Below are positions 1 through 5,657 of a stretch of 5,657 nt of DNA, piece by piece (the stretch's first letter is position 1; the number at the start of each line of letters is the position of its first letter). The stretch covers positions 1 through 5,657 of the forward strand of contig FR882158.1 in assembly GCA_000434935.1 (NCBI GenBank). Reading direction: 5' to 3'. The notes beneath the pieces are model-generated. The model did not search any database, was not told the DNA's origin, and saw only the letters and a program-made list of their open reading frames with translations. Made by a program: the position numbers and the translations under genes. Source of the stretch: Bacteroides sp. CAG:709. Lineage in GTDB: Bacteria > Bacteroidota > Bacteroidia > Bacteroidales > UBA932.

Positions 1-174
1 ATCCTCTGTTCTATTAAGAATGAATTTTGGGGTTTTCATTTTTTTGAGGTTAATATAATATATTTCTTATATAACTACAACTTTAAGAGAGATAAAGGTT
101 CTGCATCATGGCAGAAGAGCAGAAAGCCTCTTCAAATACGGACTAACGTACGATTTTTGTATGGATAACTCAAG

Positions 175-1392
175 ATGGGCAAGATCGTTAGTAACATATT
201 GCTGTTCATAATCCTTATACATAGTGTATCTTGTGTGAACAATCAGCCGGAGGTATCTTCTACACTTCCGGCAAATGTATTTATTACAGATAATTCGCAT
301 ATTGCCATATCTGTCCTGATAGATTCTTTAAATTTTAATTTTTTGTTTGATACCGGGGGCAGTGGCAAATTGATTGTCTCGGATACTGTTGCATCATTAT
401 TGGGGATAACAGATTCATTGAGTGTCAATTCAAAAATGGGATACGGATTTTCTCCGACACCCCCATTGAAAGTAAAAGAGGTGACAAAATCACCTCTTGA
501 TGTGACTATTGGAGGTATGCTCTTAAGCTATGAAGAAATCATCATTGACAATTCGACAGCTGCCTTGAATGCTGACGGTATAATATCAATTCCTAAAGGA
601 GATTGTCACATATGGCATTTAGATTTCGACAGGATGAGATTGGAACTTTCTGATTCGTTATCAGTGTCACAGACTGCAGAATATGAAGATGGTACTTTCG
701 ATTTGTATGAGCATAGAGGAAATTATTTCGTGAAAGATATTCCGTTGGTGTTTGACTCCGGACATTCTGGAAATACATATCATTACATCGATGACTATAT
801 GATTGACACTGGAAGTCCATACGAGATTGTATTGATGGGAAAAGGCGGACACAAAGGGAACTATGAACAGCTGATTGCCTACCTCGCTGACAATTCACTC
901 AATTTTGAATATCTAATGCGCACAGGAAGTGAGGTGATCCATAATAAAATGTACTATATCGCCGAAAGCGGAATGGCCTGTGATACTGTGCAGATAATAA
1001 ACCAAAATAAGTCACAATCTGGCTTTTCCATGAATATTTTGGGTGTTGGTTTTATGTACCGGTACAATCTTATTTTCGATTTGCACTCTAAAAAACTGCA
1101 GTTAAAGAAAAGGAACTGTTCAAAAGATTTCAATGAGACAGTTCTGTCTATCTGTGGATCTAATATGGATACGTATGCAACTGCCGCGCACACAAATATT
1201 GTAACGAGCATCAATCATAACTCCTTATTATATAAAGCCGGTATACGTAGATTTGATGAGATTACCGGGGTAACTAGCAGGTCGATGGAAGGTAACACCT
1301 CGAAAATATTTAAAATGGCGGAAAAAGGCGATACCCTGTACTTTTCAATTGTCCGGAACGGCCATAAACTGAACATCCCTATTGTCAAGTAG
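175..1392 (+). CDS. Lipoprotein aspartic protease (two DTG lobes) with C-terminal PDZ-like domain
   Basis: Encodes 405 residues. The N-terminus is a signal peptide (hydrophobic run about residues 5-19) ending in S-V-S-C, so Cys20 is the likely lipidated residue and the protein is probably anchored in the envelope facing the periplasm. Two aspartic protease motifs are visible: D59-T-G-G in the first lobe and D211-T-G-S in the second, both behind hydrophobic strands. A segment near 288-312 (ILGVGFMYRYNLIFDL) matches the 'G-x-x-F-L-x-x-Y/F-N-I-I-F-D' strand-loop that closes retropepsin/pepsin-like lobes. Residues about 340-405, including L-Y-K-A-G-I-R-R-F-D-E-I, look like a PDZ domain that could bind peptide termini. 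Two catalytic Asp in one chain suggest a single-chain enzyme rather than a retroviral-type dimer. ATG 175 gives a proper signal peptide, and an in-frame stop at 166-168 rules out an extension. There is no clear Shine-Dalgarno. Substrate unknown. It is paralogous to the convergent gene at 1497-2765. Confidence 0.88.
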   Translation: MGKIVSNILLFIILIHSVSCVNNQPEVSSTLPANVFITDNSHIAISVLIDSLNFNFLFDTGGSGKLIVSDTVASLLGITDSLSVNSKMGYGFSPTPPLKVKEVTKSPLDVTIGGMLLSYEEIIIDNSTAALNADGIISIPKGDCHIWHLDFDRMRLELSDSLSVSQTAEYEDGTFDLYEHRGNYFVKDIPLVFDSGHSGNTYHYIDDYMIDTGSPYEIVLMGKGGHKGNYEQLIAYLADNSLNFEYLMRTGSEVIHNKMYYIAESGMACDTVQIINQNKSQSGFSMNILGVGFMYRYNLIFDLHSKKLQLKKRNCSKDFNETVLSICGSNMDTYATAAHTNIVTSINHNSLLYKAGIRRFDEITGVTSRSMEGNTSKIFKMAEKGDTLYFSIVRNGHKLNIPIVK

Positions 1393-1417
1393 CTTATTTC
1401 AATATTGCATTACACCC

Positions 1418-1437
1418 CAAGGTAGGATCTTATCTTG
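1418..1437 (+). terminator. Weak hairpin in the convergent gap, possible terminator
   Basis: CAAGGTAG and TTATCTTG pair around a GATC loop, with two G-U wobbles, so the fold works only for plus-strand RNA. It lies 25 bases past the stop of the protease gene at 175-1392. No T-run follows, so it is at best a weak terminator or a 3'-end stabiliser. No better terminator was seen for either convergent gene. Confidence 0.25.
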
Positions 1438-1496
1438 AGCGTGACTGTGAACGGGCGCAGGAGGTAATTGTATTGGTAATTGGTGATTTCTGACCA

Positions 1497-2765
1497 TTAA
1501 CGTTGGTCGTAGAAGCTATTGTCCAGTAAGTTGCGTCCTTCAGGGATGTGCTCAAATTTCCAAAAGAACTCGATATTCATTTTTTCTCCGAATCGCTCTA
1601 TTTCAAGTCGCATCAAACTGTCTTTATATTCATAGAAATATCTACTGGCATATAAGTCAGTGAATTGATTTTCACCTAAGTGCGTCACGATATCATAATT
1701 GCGCAGACCCGCTTTGTAGGTTGGCATATCGCGACCGACATCAATGGCAACTGCTGCCGAGTCGTTTTTGAAAGGTATCATAATTATGCCGGAATAAGAT
1801 GCACCATGGTTCTGAACGTATTCATAAAAATCCTCCTCTACAGTGTTTTTTTTCAAATAAGCCTTACGTTCATTTAAATCAAAGATGATGTTGAATTTAG
1901 ATAATAATCCTAGACCGGCAACAACTTCATCAAACCCATAATCTGATGTTATAAAAGAGATTATAAGTGTGTCTTTGACTATTCCAGAATCTGTAATATG
2001 ATATGTTTTAGTGGAAGTGATTTCTTCATAATGAAGAATCGAATTATCTTCAAAAAATGATTTTTCTTCCTTGTGGTTTTCTGGATTACCTATCATTGCC
2101 AGAGAAATACCATATGTTCCCGTATCTATTAGTACATCAAAACATTGTGACAAAGTGACATCATTATTTCCACGAAAAACAAAAGGAAAACATTTAAGAC
2201 ATAAATACCCGTCATCATAATAGACCTCTGTCATCAGGTCAAAGTTTTCAGCGCATATAAGTTCTCTATATCCGTCTTTTAGGTCAAGATGGCAATTCTC
2301 AAAATCGAAATACCATATATGAGTGTCCGAATCCGGAATATTAATAATTACATCAACACCATATTCTTTTTGCAAATCTGCCACAAAAAACTTATCATAT
2401 CTAATGGTATCTCCAGCGAAACAAACATCAATACTATCGTGAAACAGTTTCCATCTGACTTTTCTTTTTGAGTATGAATAAAACACATCTTCTATTGTCA
2501 TGCCACCAGAAAGACGTATTGAGTCAAGTTTCGGGAACTTTGACGCTATTCTTTTATCAACCACCAATCCGGGACAACCTGTGTCAAGTAAAGCATTTAA
2601 GCAAATACTGTCAATCTCAGCATTCAACTGAATATGTGTCACTCCACTATTTTTGTCGTACCGATAAGAAAAATTAGCATGCAATTCCGTTCCAGTTTTT
2701 ATATCTGGTCTAGAACTACATGAGCATATTAACGCTATTGATAATATTGCTCCAATAATTTTCAT
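1497..2765 (-). CDS. Lipoprotein aspartic protease (two DTG lobes) with C-terminal PDZ-like domain, paralogue
   Basis: Encodes 422 residues with the same layout as the gene at 175-1392. The signal peptide is short (residues 1-15) and ends I-C-S-C, so Cys16 is the probable lipidated residue; Cys14 is a less likely alternative. The protease motifs are D61-T-G-C (first lobe) and D214-T-G-T (second lobe). A lobe-closing segment, GLGLLSKFNIIFDL, lies at about 284-297. A PDZ-like domain (about 322-400) contains Y-K-A-G-L-R-N-Y-D-I-V, matching Y-K-A-G-I-R-R-F-D-E-I in the paralogue. The C-terminus is about 20 residues longer, ending in a polar tail. The shared H-I-W-x-x-D-F motif near residue 149 (H-I-W-H-L-D-F in the paralogue) supports common descent. 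ATG 2765 gives the signal peptide directly; the leader is AT-rich without a Shine-Dalgarno, as is usual in Bacteroidetes. It is convergent with the first gene, so the two are not co-transcribed. Substrate unknown. Confidence 0.87.
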   Translation of the reverse strand: MKIIGAILSIALICSCSSRPDIKTGTELHANFSYRYDKNSGVTHIQLNAEIDSICLNALLDTGCPGLVVDKRIASKFPKLDSIRLSGGMTIEDVFYSYSKRKVRWKLFHDSIDVCFAGDTIRYDKFFVADLQKEYGVDVIINIPDSDTHIWYFDFENCHLDLKDGYRELICAENFDLMTEVYYDDGYLCLKCFPFVFRGNNDVTLSQCFDVLIDTGTYGISLAMIGNPENHKEEKSFFEDNSILHYEEITSTKTYHITDSGIVKDTLIISFITSDYGFDEVVAGLGLLSKFNIIFDLNERKAYLKKNTVEEDFYEYVQNHGASYSGIIMIPFKNDSAAVAIDVGRDMPTYKAGLRNYDIVTHLGENQFTDLYASRYFYEYKDSLMRLEIERFGEKMNIEFFWKFEHIPEGRNLLDNSFYDQR

Positions 2766-2812
2766 AAAAAATACTCAAGTTTCGCAAGTGAATATTTTAT
2801 GAAATAAAAAGG

Positions 2813-2887
2813 GCTAAAGTATCTGATAATTTACCGATTGTCAGTACATTGTAAAAGCAAAACAACAAAAAAATAGAACACTTTAGC
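2813..2887. repeat. 8-bp inverted repeat GCTAAAGT / ACTTTAGC flanking the 2765 gene leader
   Basis: GCTAAAGT at 2813-2820 is the exact reverse complement of ACTTTAGC at 2880-2887, with 59 bases between. It lies upstream of the protease gene starting at 2765 and directly before the ATG of the broken transposase-like frame at 2889. On the minus strand the distal arm is followed by CCTTTTT. It could be a leader structure or an old element end; with 8-bp arms, chance is possible. Confidence 0.3.
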
Positions 2888-2888
2888 T

Positions 2889-3213
2889 ATGAACAAAAAT
2901 AGACAAATAATCGGTGAACTGCAAGTATACCTATATACAATTGGTCAGGTTGATCATTCTGTTTCCGTTCTTTTCAATAAAGAATGCAGGTCGTTATGCT
3001 AATAGCTGTCTCGGGCAATTGTTTGGTTGCAAGAAGGATACTTTCTATCGCTTCATGAACAATGGCTGATCATTGACGGCTCGATACAAGCAGAAGCGGG
3101 GAAAAACAGCGACATTAATCCAGGATTCACAAAGAAGCAAAAAAACAGCACAATACACCCAGCCGCGCAATAAGGATGAAAGGGTCAATGTCAGAAAAGG
3201 CGGCACATCATAA
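2889..3213 (+). pseudogene. Degraded transposase-like fragment (IS4-group N-terminus?)
   Basis: ATG 2889 opens a 37-codon frame (MNKNRQIIGELQVYLYTIGQ...) that stops at 3000-3002. A shift into the next frame just before that stop continues as R-Y-A-N-S-C-L-G-Q-L-F-G-C-K-K-D-T-F-Y-R-F-M-N-N-G until TGA at 3067-3069. The same frame then runs on as SLTARYKQKRGKTATLIQ to TAA at 3211. The F-G-C-K-K-D-T-F-Y-R-F-M-N stretch resembles, from memory, the region just after the start of IS4-group transposases of Bacteroidetes. The later A-R-Y-K-Q-K-R-G-K stretch could be a later part of such a protein brought close by deletion. The frameshift, internal stop and short length mark it as decayed. No full transposase, catalytic triad or clear terminal repeats remain. 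The family name is tentative. Confidence 0.45.
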
Positions 3214-3227
3214 TAATATTCCGCCTT
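3197..3227 (-). terminator. Hairpin terminator downstream of rloB and repeat copy A
   Basis: On the minus strand AAGGCGG pairs perfectly with CCGCCTT across a 17-base AT-rich loop, followed by TTC, giving CCGCCTTTTC. It begins 28 bases after the stop codon at 3256-3258 in repeat copy A and about 140 bases after the rloB stop. It is the best candidate end for the rloA-rloB transcript. Confidence 0.5.
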
Positions 3228-3255
3228 AACTATTTGATTATTAAGCGATTAATCA

Positions 3256-3365
3256 CTAATGATCCTCCTCGTTAAAGAGAAGGATAAACCTCATTTCAGA
3301 TACTTGTAGCACGGTTTTCAAACCTTTAAGTACGATTTTCAGTACTAATCGTATGTTATGGAAGT
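3256..3365 (-). repeat. Diverged direct repeat, copy A (gene-tail remnant after rloB)
   Basis: Read on the minus strand, this stretch stays open in the rloB frame for 37 codons after the rloB stop and ends F-I-L-L-F-N-E-E-D-H-stop. Copy B near 5487-5600 ends F-V-L-Y-F-N-E-E-E-Y-stop. The core CTTTAACGAGGAGGA is identical in both, and weaker similarity extends upstream (TGAAAATC..CTTAAA against TGAAATCT..CTTAAA). Both copies have the same orientation. There is no start codon of its own at a sensible place, so this is a remnant or a non-coding tail module, not a gene. The ancestral protein was not identified. Confidence 0.55.
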
Positions 3366-3369
3366 ATCT

Positions 3370-4005
3370 CTATTTCTTTAGCTTGTCCACCAGAATATCC
3401 ACGGTAGTACATGGATTGTGTGAGGCATAATCAGTTCCGGAATAAGCCAATCTAAGATTTTGGGCCCTCAATACTGCATTTTCTTGGCTTCCGTATTTCC
3501 GGAGGATGTCATACATCACATCTCCTCCCTTCTTATATGTGAACTCCGGTATATGCCGCCTTATCTCTCTTTCGAGGATGTCAATGTACTGTCGACGACT
3601 CACCGACGTTCTCAGGTCAATGAAATGCAAGCAGAACCAAAGCTCGAAGGATTCATTAGACCAGGCACATTGAAAACCGGCTTTCTCGGCAAGCTGTATC
3701 GCTTCATTGAAATCCTCATTGTCATCCTTGTCGAATACCAGCCATTTATAGTCGAAGGTGTCCAAATCTCGAATTCTAAGCGCTTCCTCAAGCAACTTTT
3801 TTGTGCTACGGTCAGCGCCGACAACCTGCACCCGCGAGCGTCTGCTCGTAAAGTGTCGAAAATATTCAGGTTCAGTCTTAGTTCCCTCGCTTACTATCAG
3901 AAAGCTATAAAAAAGCTCTCTGGTACCCTCATTACGCCGTGACTTTGTTCCTGCGTGTCTTGAAGATAGTTCTTCACGCTGTTTCTTTGTCAGATGTTTT
4001 GCCAT
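3370..4005 (-). CDS. rloB: RloB-like (AbiLii-type) Toprim-related putative nuclease
   Basis: Encodes 211 residues, the usual length for RloB-family proteins. After a basic N-terminus (1-30) comes F-L-I-V-S-E-G-T-K-T-E-P-E-Y-F at 35-49, the family hallmark and equivalent of the Toprim glutamate motif. It is followed by W-L-V-F-D-K-D-D-N at 88-96, the acidic metal-binding motif, and S-N-E-S-F-E-L-W-F-C-L-H-F at 116-128, a further conserved block. N-P-C-T-T-V-D-I-L-V at 197-206 is the typical C-terminal motif. The fold predicts a metal-dependent nuclease-like effector. RloB was named for genes linked to restriction-modification loci and is the second component of AbiL-type phage-defence pairs. 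No restriction or modification genes are in this window. It lies 12 bases after rloA, with a ribosome binding site overlapping the rloA stop. All key motifs are intact. The function is inferred from family and context. Confidence 0.88.
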   Translation of the reverse strand: MAKHLTKKQREELSSRHAGTKSRRNEGTRELFYSFLIVSEGTKTEPEYFRHFTSRRSRVQVVGADRSTKKLLEEALRIRDLDTFDYKWLVFDKDDNEDFNEAIQLAEKAGFQCAWSNESFELWFCLHFIDLRTSVSRRQYIDILEREIRRHIPEFTYKKGGDVMYDILRKYGSQENAVLRAQNLRLAYSGTDYASHNPCTTVDILVDKLKK

Positions 4006-4014
4006 AGCCCAGTT

Positions 4015-4019
4015 CTCCT
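4015..4019 (-). promoter_or_regulatory. Shine-Dalgarno for rloB overlapping the rloA stop
   Basis: The minus strand reads TAGGAGAACTGGGCTATG: AGGAG shares bases with the rloA stop codon TAG and sits 9 bases before the rloB ATG. It stands out because the other starts here have no such site. It points to translational coupling of the two proteins. Confidence 0.65.
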
Positions 4020-5184
4020 ACAAATATGGAATCGCTCCATACCGCCCATTGATATAGTCCTTTTCATAACTGCGGTCGTTGCGGACCTTTACGCCGGAAG
4101 CATCCTTGAATTCGACAAGCGAGTATAGGTCTGTGGATGCCGTCTCATCCTTTTCGGTAAACCATATCTGATCACGACGAAGGAACTTGTTGTCAAGAAG
4201 ATTGGTGTCATGAGTCGTGAATATCAGTTGCGAACCCATCGGATTGGTTTCTTTGCTATTGAAAAGGGATATGAGCATTCTGGTAATCATGGGGTGCATA
4301 CTGCTGCCGAACTCATCGATTACAAGCACGCGGCGGCTGGACAGGGCCTTCACGAAAATCGGTGCCATGTCGAAAAGTTTGTTCGTCCCGTTGGACTCGG
4401 TGTCGGAAAGGGACATTGATATCTCACCGGCCACTTTCCCGCTTGCATCATATACTTTATGAGTCGTCACTGCCCTGATGGAAGGGTTGTCCACCCTTCT
4501 GATAGTCTCAAATCCGAGTTTGAACCTTGAAAGGAAAGAGTTCAGTTCGTCGTCTGAAATCGAGATCGCCTTTTCGGAGAGAGTTTCCGATTTATCTCCA
4601 TCGAAAACGGCAAAACCTTTAAGTTCGCGCATAATGAGGCCGGCAATTCTGTCATTGAACGCGTCAGCCACAGAAAGGAATAGAGCATTGTCTCTGGTCC
4701 TTTCCACCATATCTTCCGCAGATTTGTAGTGAGATGTGACTCCAATGCCGTCTTCCGAACGGACAAACAGACATTTTTCACGACCCTTATTGCCGGTTTT
4801 GAAGTACAGATACTCTTCGCATATCCTATCCTTCTTTGCGGAAAATCCATAGCGATACCAATCATCATCTATGAGAAGTTCTATCTCGAAGCAGGAAGGC
4901 TTTGTGCGGCTATCCTCGTCAAACATAAAAGGCGCCATCGGCAGTTCTTCAGACGAATTGTAACTCGCAGAATCATATACAGTCGTGAGGAATGTCCGTA
5001 TAGCCTCTATCAAATTGCTTTTCCCGCTTGAATTGGCTCCGTACAGCACCGCAGAAGGAAGGACGGACAGTCCAACCGTCGAGAACAGAGACTCCTCATA
5101 TTCTTTAATTGTCGCAGCTGTTAAATCCAATGTCTTTTTCGCCTTGAAAGACCGGAAATTAGATAATGTAAAACTAAGTAGCAT
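4018..5184 (-). CDS. rloA: RloA/AbiLi-type AAA family ATPase (defence-associated)
   Basis: Encodes 388 residues from ATG 5184. A GTG at 5220 would add 12 residues, but family members begin with M-L-L-S-F-T-x-S-N-F-R-S-F, exactly what ATG 5184 gives. Numbered from there, the Walker A loop G-A-N-S-S-G-K-S-N-L-I is at 49-59, an ABC-like signature L-S-D-T-E-S-N-G-T at 259-267, Walker B R-V-L-V-I-D-E-F at 285-292 with H297 just beyond, and a switch histidine in T-T-H-D-T-N-L-L at 323-330. The C-terminus N-G-R-Y-G-A-I-P-Y-L is typical of this ATPase group. The protein belongs to the SMC/ABC-like AAA ATPases found in OLD, PARIS and AbiL defence pairs. The RloB partner immediately downstream points to an AbiL-type system, in which the ATPase probably senses infection and controls the effector. 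All ATPase motifs are intact. The trigger is unknown. Confidence 0.88.
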   Translation of the reverse strand: MLLSFTLSNFRSFKAKKTLDLTAATIKEYEESLFSTVGLSVLPSAVLYGANSSGKSNLIEAIRTFLTTVYDSASYNSSEELPMAPFMFDEDSRTKPSCFEIELLIDDDWYRYGFSAKKDRICEEYLYFKTGNKGREKCLFVRSEDGIGVTSHYKSAEDMVERTRDNALFLSVADAFNDRIAGLIMRELKGFAVFDGDKSETLSEKAISISDDELNSFLSRFKLGFETIRRVDNPSIRAVTTHKVYDASGKVAGEISMSLSDTESNGTNKLFDMAPIFVKALSSRRVLVIDEFGSSMHPMITRMLISLFNSKETNPMGSQLIFTTHDTNLLDNKFLRRDQIWFTEKDETASTDLYSLVEFKDASGVKVRNDRSYEKDYINGRYGAIPYL

Positions 5185-5236
5185 ATCAGTCGTTTTCTGC
5201 AAAGTAAGTGAAAAAATCACACAAACTCAAGTTTTA

Positions 5237-5251
5237 TGAGAAAATTTCTCA
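5237..5251. promoter_or_regulatory. 15-base palindrome in the rloA leader, possible operator
   Basis: TGAGAAA-A-TTTCTCA is a perfect inverted repeat with 7-bp arms. Flanking TTTT and AAAA extend it to 12-bp arms with one mismatch (5232-5256). It lies about 50 bases upstream of the rloA ATG, where a repressor or activator dimer could act. No regulator gene is in the window. A second small inverted repeat (GTGA..TCAC, 5208-5220) lies between it and the start. Confidence 0.45.
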
Positions 5252-5300
5252 CAAAATATAAACTTTGACGTAAAATCAATTAAACAATTCCTTTGAGAGT

Positions 5301-5402
5301 CTATTTATATTTAGCAGACCACAGCATAGTCATAAAGACGTTAACCACTATAGCAATGCCACAGGATTCCATAATATGCCACCAAATGCCTTCAAACGAC
5401 AT
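5301..5402 (-). CDS. Possible 33-residue single-pass membrane peptide upstream of rloA
   Basis: ATG 5402 opens a 33-codon frame ending TAG 5301-5303. The peptide begins MSFEGIWWHIMESC, has a hydrophobic stretch at about residues 13-30 (G-I-A-I-V-V-N-V-F-M-T-M-L-W) and ends with two lysines among K-Y-K. That layout, a membrane span with a basic C-terminus, is typical of small membrane proteins and hydrophobic toxins. It is co-directional with rloA and 116 bases before it, and its ATG lies 12 bases after the T-run of the hairpin at 5415-5458. A UGA codon directly precedes the ATG (TGAATG), and no strong ribosome binding site is seen. A frame of this length can arise by chance, so the case rests on composition and position. 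I do not recognise a family. Confidence 0.38.
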   Translation of the reverse strand: MSFEGIWWHIMESCGIAIVVNVFMTMLWSAKYK

Positions 5403-5414
5403 TCACCTAGACAG

Positions 5415-5458
5415 AAAAAACAGGTGCCAAAACGAACAAATCGTACTGACACCTGTTT
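5415..5458 (-). terminator. Strong intrinsic terminator downstream of repeat copy B
   Basis: On the minus strand AAACAGGTG pairs perfectly with CACCTGTTT (9 bp) across a 23-base loop, then TTTC gives the run CACCTGTTTTTTC. It starts 28 bases after the stop at 5487-5489 and should end transcripts arriving from the right. The plus-strand direction lacks a comparable T-run. Because the small frame starting at 5402 follows at once, it could also act as an attenuator. Confidence 0.65.
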
Positions 5459-5486
5459 AATTTACTAATATTCAGCAGTTTACCTA

Positions 5487-5600
5487 CTAATACTCCTCCT
5501 CGTTAAAGTAAAGGACAAAACCCTCTACAGGCCATTCAGAGGCCGTTTTTGAGGAGTCCGAAAGATTTTAAGGCAGATTTCAATTTTCTTATATGCCGTC
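5487..5600 (-). repeat. Diverged direct repeat, copy B (gene-tail remnant)
   Basis: Same-orientation partner of copy A at 3256-3365. On the minus strand it ends F-V-L-Y-F-N-E-E-E-Y-stop. That frame is closed upstream by TAA at 5568-5570 and has no start. A neighbouring frame upstream reads RNHDWYLTAYKKIEICLKIF and stops at 5525-5527. A coding ancestor would therefore need a frameshift between the two. The similarity to copy A covers about 110 bases, strongest over CTTTAACGAGGAGGA. Source protein not identified. Confidence 0.5.
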
Positions 5601-5657
5601 AGATACCAGTCGTGGTTTCTTCCTAAAATCCGCTGTAATTATCTTCGCTTCTTTTGT
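5589..5657 (-). CDS. Possible C-terminal end of a gene entering from the right edge
   Basis: From the window edge the minus strand is open for 22 codons ending K-K-P-R-L-V-S-D-G-I-stop (TAA 5589-5591). The visible peptide begins TKEAKIITADFRKKPRLV, a plausible soluble basic tail. It overlaps a competing frame (RNHDWYLTAYKK) belonging to repeat copy B, so only one of them can be the true gene end. Too little is visible to name a product, and it may be a chance open frame. Confidence 0.25.
   Translation of the reverse strand, partial: TKEAKIITADFRKKPRLVSDGI

Noticed and set aside
43..66. Bacteroides-type promoter (TTTG and TATATTTC) before the first gene
   Set aside because: Spacing between the two parts is only 12 bases, against the roughly 19-21 expected.
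114..133. Small hairpin GAAGAG..CTCTTC in the leader of the first protease gene
   Set aside because: Only 6 bp with an 8-base loop and no T-run; likely chance.
1..168. Plus-strand frame open from the left edge to TAA 166-168, and a 12-codon ATG frame at 108-146
   Set aside because: Composition is that of AT-rich intergenic DNA, with no recognisable motif; no evidence of coding.
3329..3346. AGTAC..GTACT inverted repeat in repeat copy A
   Set aside because: Five-bp arms only; expected by chance.
3460..3942. 160-codon plus-strand open frame
   Set aside because: Opposite-strand shadow of rloB, which has intact family motifs.
5185..5220. GTG start at 5220 for the ATPase
   Set aside because: The family start M-L-L-S-F-T fits ATG 5184, and the 12 extra residues resemble nothing in the family.
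5355..5459. 34-codon plus-strand frame across the terminator
   Set aside because: Polar, runs through a hairpin terminator, no start signal and no family resemblance.

Overview
The window looks like a piece of a Bacteroidales (Bacteroides-like) genome. It is AT-rich between genes, and most starts lack a Shine-Dalgarno sequence. It carries two lipoprotein aspartic proteases of a kind common in that order, a degraded transposase-like fragment, and an RloA/RloB-type ATPase-nuclease pair of the sort found in variable genome regions. The assignment rests on gene content and style; there is no rRNA or other marker gene to confirm it.

Left half (1-2888): two paralogous secreted lipoproteins face each other. 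The gene at 175-1392 (+) and the gene at 1497-2765 (-) each encode a lipobox-type signal peptide, two D-T-G lobes as in a single-chain pepsin/retropepsin-like protease, and a C-terminal PDZ-like domain. They converge on a 104-base gap holding one weak G-U-rich hairpin. Bases 1-174 are AT-rich leader, with no promoter I can name confidently.

Middle (2889-3369): a degraded stretch. On the plus strand a broken reading frame (2889-3213, one frameshift and one internal stop) resembles the start of an IS4-group transposase. On the minus strand lies the first copy (A) of a diverged 'gene tail plus terminator' module.

Right half (3370-5657): a minus-strand unit, read right to left. It consists of a possible 33-residue membrane peptide (5402 to 5301), an AAA ATPase of the RloA/AbiLi type (5184 to 4018) and an RloB/AbiLii-type Toprim-like putative nuclease (4005 to 3370). 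The last two are 12 bases apart, and the rloB ribosome binding site overlaps the rloA stop codon, so they are probably translationally coupled. A 15-base perfect palindrome lies in the rloA leader. A second copy (B) of the tail-terminator module lies upstream of the unit (5415-5600). In both copies the stop codon is followed, exactly 28 bases later, by a terminator hairpin. The defence-like unit therefore sits between two direct repeats about 2.2 kb apart, as expected for a cassette gained or exchanged at related gene ends. The ATPase presumably senses or gates a signal and RloB supplies the nuclease-like effector. The proteases appear unrelated to this system.
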